A DNA stretch of 64,000 nt from positions 52,057,834 to 52,121,833 of the forward strand of contig CM026398.1 of assembly GCA_014843695.1 (NCBI GenBank), read 5' to 3'. A model generated the notes under the pieces. It saw only the letters and a program-made list of their open reading frames with translations. It did no database searches and was not told the origin of the DNA. A program made the position numbers and the translations under genes. How positions within the stretch are numbered: position 1 is the stretch's first letter; every line of letters begins with the position of its first letter. Source of the DNA: Archivesica marissinica (Eukaryota > Mollusca > Bivalvia > Venerida > Vesicomyidae). Of the stretch, positions 54,601 to 57,600 are shown one piece after another.

Positions 54601-57600
54601 AAAGACCAACTGCCAACAAAGGCCAACTGCCAACAAAGACCAACTGCCAACAAAGTCCAACTGCCAACAAAGTCCAACTGCCAACAAAGACCAACTGCCA
54701 ACAAAGTCCAACTGCCAACAAAGGCCAACTGCCAACAAAGTCCAACTGCCAACAAAGGCCAACTGCCAACAAAGGCCAACTGCCAACAAAGACCAACTGC
54801 CAACAAAGTCCAACTAACAACAAAGGCCAACTGCCAACAAAGACCAACTGCCAACAAAGTCCAACTGGCAACAAAGGCCAACTGCAAACAAAGGCCAACT
54901 GCCAACAAAGGCCAACTGCCAACAAAGTCCAACTGGCAACAAAGTCCAACTGCCAACAAAGTCCAACTGCCAACAAAGTCCAACTGGCAACAAAGTCCAA
55001 CTGCCAACAAAGACCAACTGCCAACAAAGTCCAACTGCCAACAAAGACCAACTGCCAACAAAGTCCAACTGCTAACAAAGACCAACTGCCAACAAAGACC
55101 ACTTCGCGCCATTCCCAGTATTAGTAAACAGGTTTGACTGTAAAGTCGGATCATACGAATATTCAGATAGATTTTGATGAGGATCATTCATCTCACACAC
55201 CCTGTATATGATCTTGAACAACACCCTATATCAATGCTGTTTTTCACAATAAATCCAGCTAATTTTCGATTCATATGAGACATTATTGGGTTTTCGATTA
55301 CCTCCCTTGACAGATAAAGTCTGATTTATCCCGAATTATGTATTGATCCTTTTAGTTGAAAGCCTTTGTTTCTATTGGTGTTCCCTAACCATATGTTGCG
55401 GTATGATAAATGTGATTTTATCAAAAGCATGTTAATTAATTTACAATCAATTTCTACATGTAAAGTATCCACTGGATATGCTGTAGTATATCTGTCGAGA
55501 TTTAGTAATCTAATAATTATAAGATGAGAAAACTAATGAAAACAGATAGCATGTGGTGCAAAGGAAACAACGATAAAAACAGAGGAAGCCAATTATGAGG
55601 ACCAATCTACTTTCATGAGTATTCAGGGGCAGTAACTGATATATACCTCCACAAATCTCTCCAAACTCTACGATTATATGTGCATGTATAACCTAATTAA
55701 ATGTACAAAAACAAAATGTCTTCATACAAATGCCTGGTTGTAACAAATGGCGAAATACCTTTTTGGTTCTTCAATATATTCTTGAAACCCTTCAATAAAC
55801 TCTTCCACAGCCTAAAGTAGAAACAGCAATTTTATAGTTAACAAGTTTGTTATATGTTATATTTCGGGTTTTATGCCTGCATCAGCACCATTTTGGGCTA
55901 TATCGCCGGCGGGCAGTTTACCTAACAACACCTTTCCTGGGCAGGCTCCAGCGGTTAACCAGTACTTGGGTGCACCAATCTCTGTAAGAAACTGCCAACT
56001 TTTTCATATAAATGAGACACGGCCTGAGTGGGGCTCGAACCCGTGACCATCAGTGATGATAGGTTACAGTGGTATACAAGTAAGCGACCGTAACCACTCG
56101 ACCACGGAGGCGGACTGTTAACAAGCTTGCAACAACTGTAGTTTTACAAATACATACACATTGTTTCTCTGTCTTCCAGATGCACTATCTAATAGTCATC
56201 CATATCTCGGAACAGATTTATAACAGGCAATATTCAAGGATACCTCCTTGCTCTTATCAACTAACTGGTGTTTTCGATTAAATCCATTTTCATTCTGTAT
56301 ACAATAGATATGTACTGTATACATTATGAATGAATAAATATGTTTTAAACCAACTAACTGGTGATTGGTCATATACAAATTTGAATATTATTACCTGTAT
56401 GCTGTATAACCTTTATTTATTTTACAACGATTGTGAAGCAAGGTTTAACAACATATATTAATCACTCTCGTTGGTGTGGATAAAAGCGTAAATGTGGTCA
56501 TTCGTATGGGAGGAAACCGGAGTACCCGGAGAAAACCCACCTGTCCGATCTGGCGACCACCGTACCATCTCACATACTTCCTGGTTCGAGGATCGAACCC
56601 GGGTTGCATTGGTAGAAGCGAGTGCGCTAACCACTGAGCTAATCGGACAGCCTATGTTGTTGAAGGCCACTCTTAAATGTAGAAATGTACTGAGGAATTC
56701 TTACATTTCCACCTTTACTTCGTATCTCCTTTACAAGGGTTTTCTGAAACACAGCTTGATCTGTCGCTGAAATGAACATTGAGTAATAAAGTCTCTTCCT
56801 GTCGTTTCTTCAAATATAAAACAACGGTTTATTTGTAAATTTATCCTAGGGTGTTATGCTTAGCAATCGTTTCTTGTGTATTATAATCAGGACAATAGAT
56901 TTTGTAAAGAAATATCCATAAAGAGAGGTAATTTACAAAATAGTATTTTTTTCCAAAGTTTAGAAAGCACGCGATTGCATCCATTATGGTATATTTTAAT
57001 ACAATTCAACACAACTGGGCTAAAATACACTATGACAATTAAATACAACAGTTGAATAGAAGGAGTGCTTTTATTATTTGGGAGAAGCGGGGCCGCCAAG
57101 GGGCAAAGTGTGGTACAAAATGCAGACTGGGAGACAGCACTGTATAATATTAATAATAAAACTGTTCACAGATTAGTTTATAACCAGGTGTGGCTTTCCA
57201 GTCAGGAATCGTCCATTGCAAGCCAAGTTGCGATTTTCACCGCAAAATATTATTAAAACACAATATGGTAATGTGATAAAAAGGATCTTGATTTCACACA
57301 ATATTTTATAAAATTTGTTTTGGAATTTTGCTATTAAACTCGCCAAAAGGCGGGCACGCGGGTTTACACACCACTCTATGCTTATTGTAAACAAACGTCA
57401 CTTACTTAGCTGGTTATATGTATTGCCTTGTTTCAGCATCAGCCCAGCATGTTTACACGCCTCATAGAAGAGAGAGCGACTGGAATAGTCGTCTTCATCT
57501 CCTGATGACCCCTTCTTTCTTTTAGACTGCTGTCCTGAATACATGCGCATATATATATATACAATATTGTACAAAACACAACAAATGGAAGAGATCAATT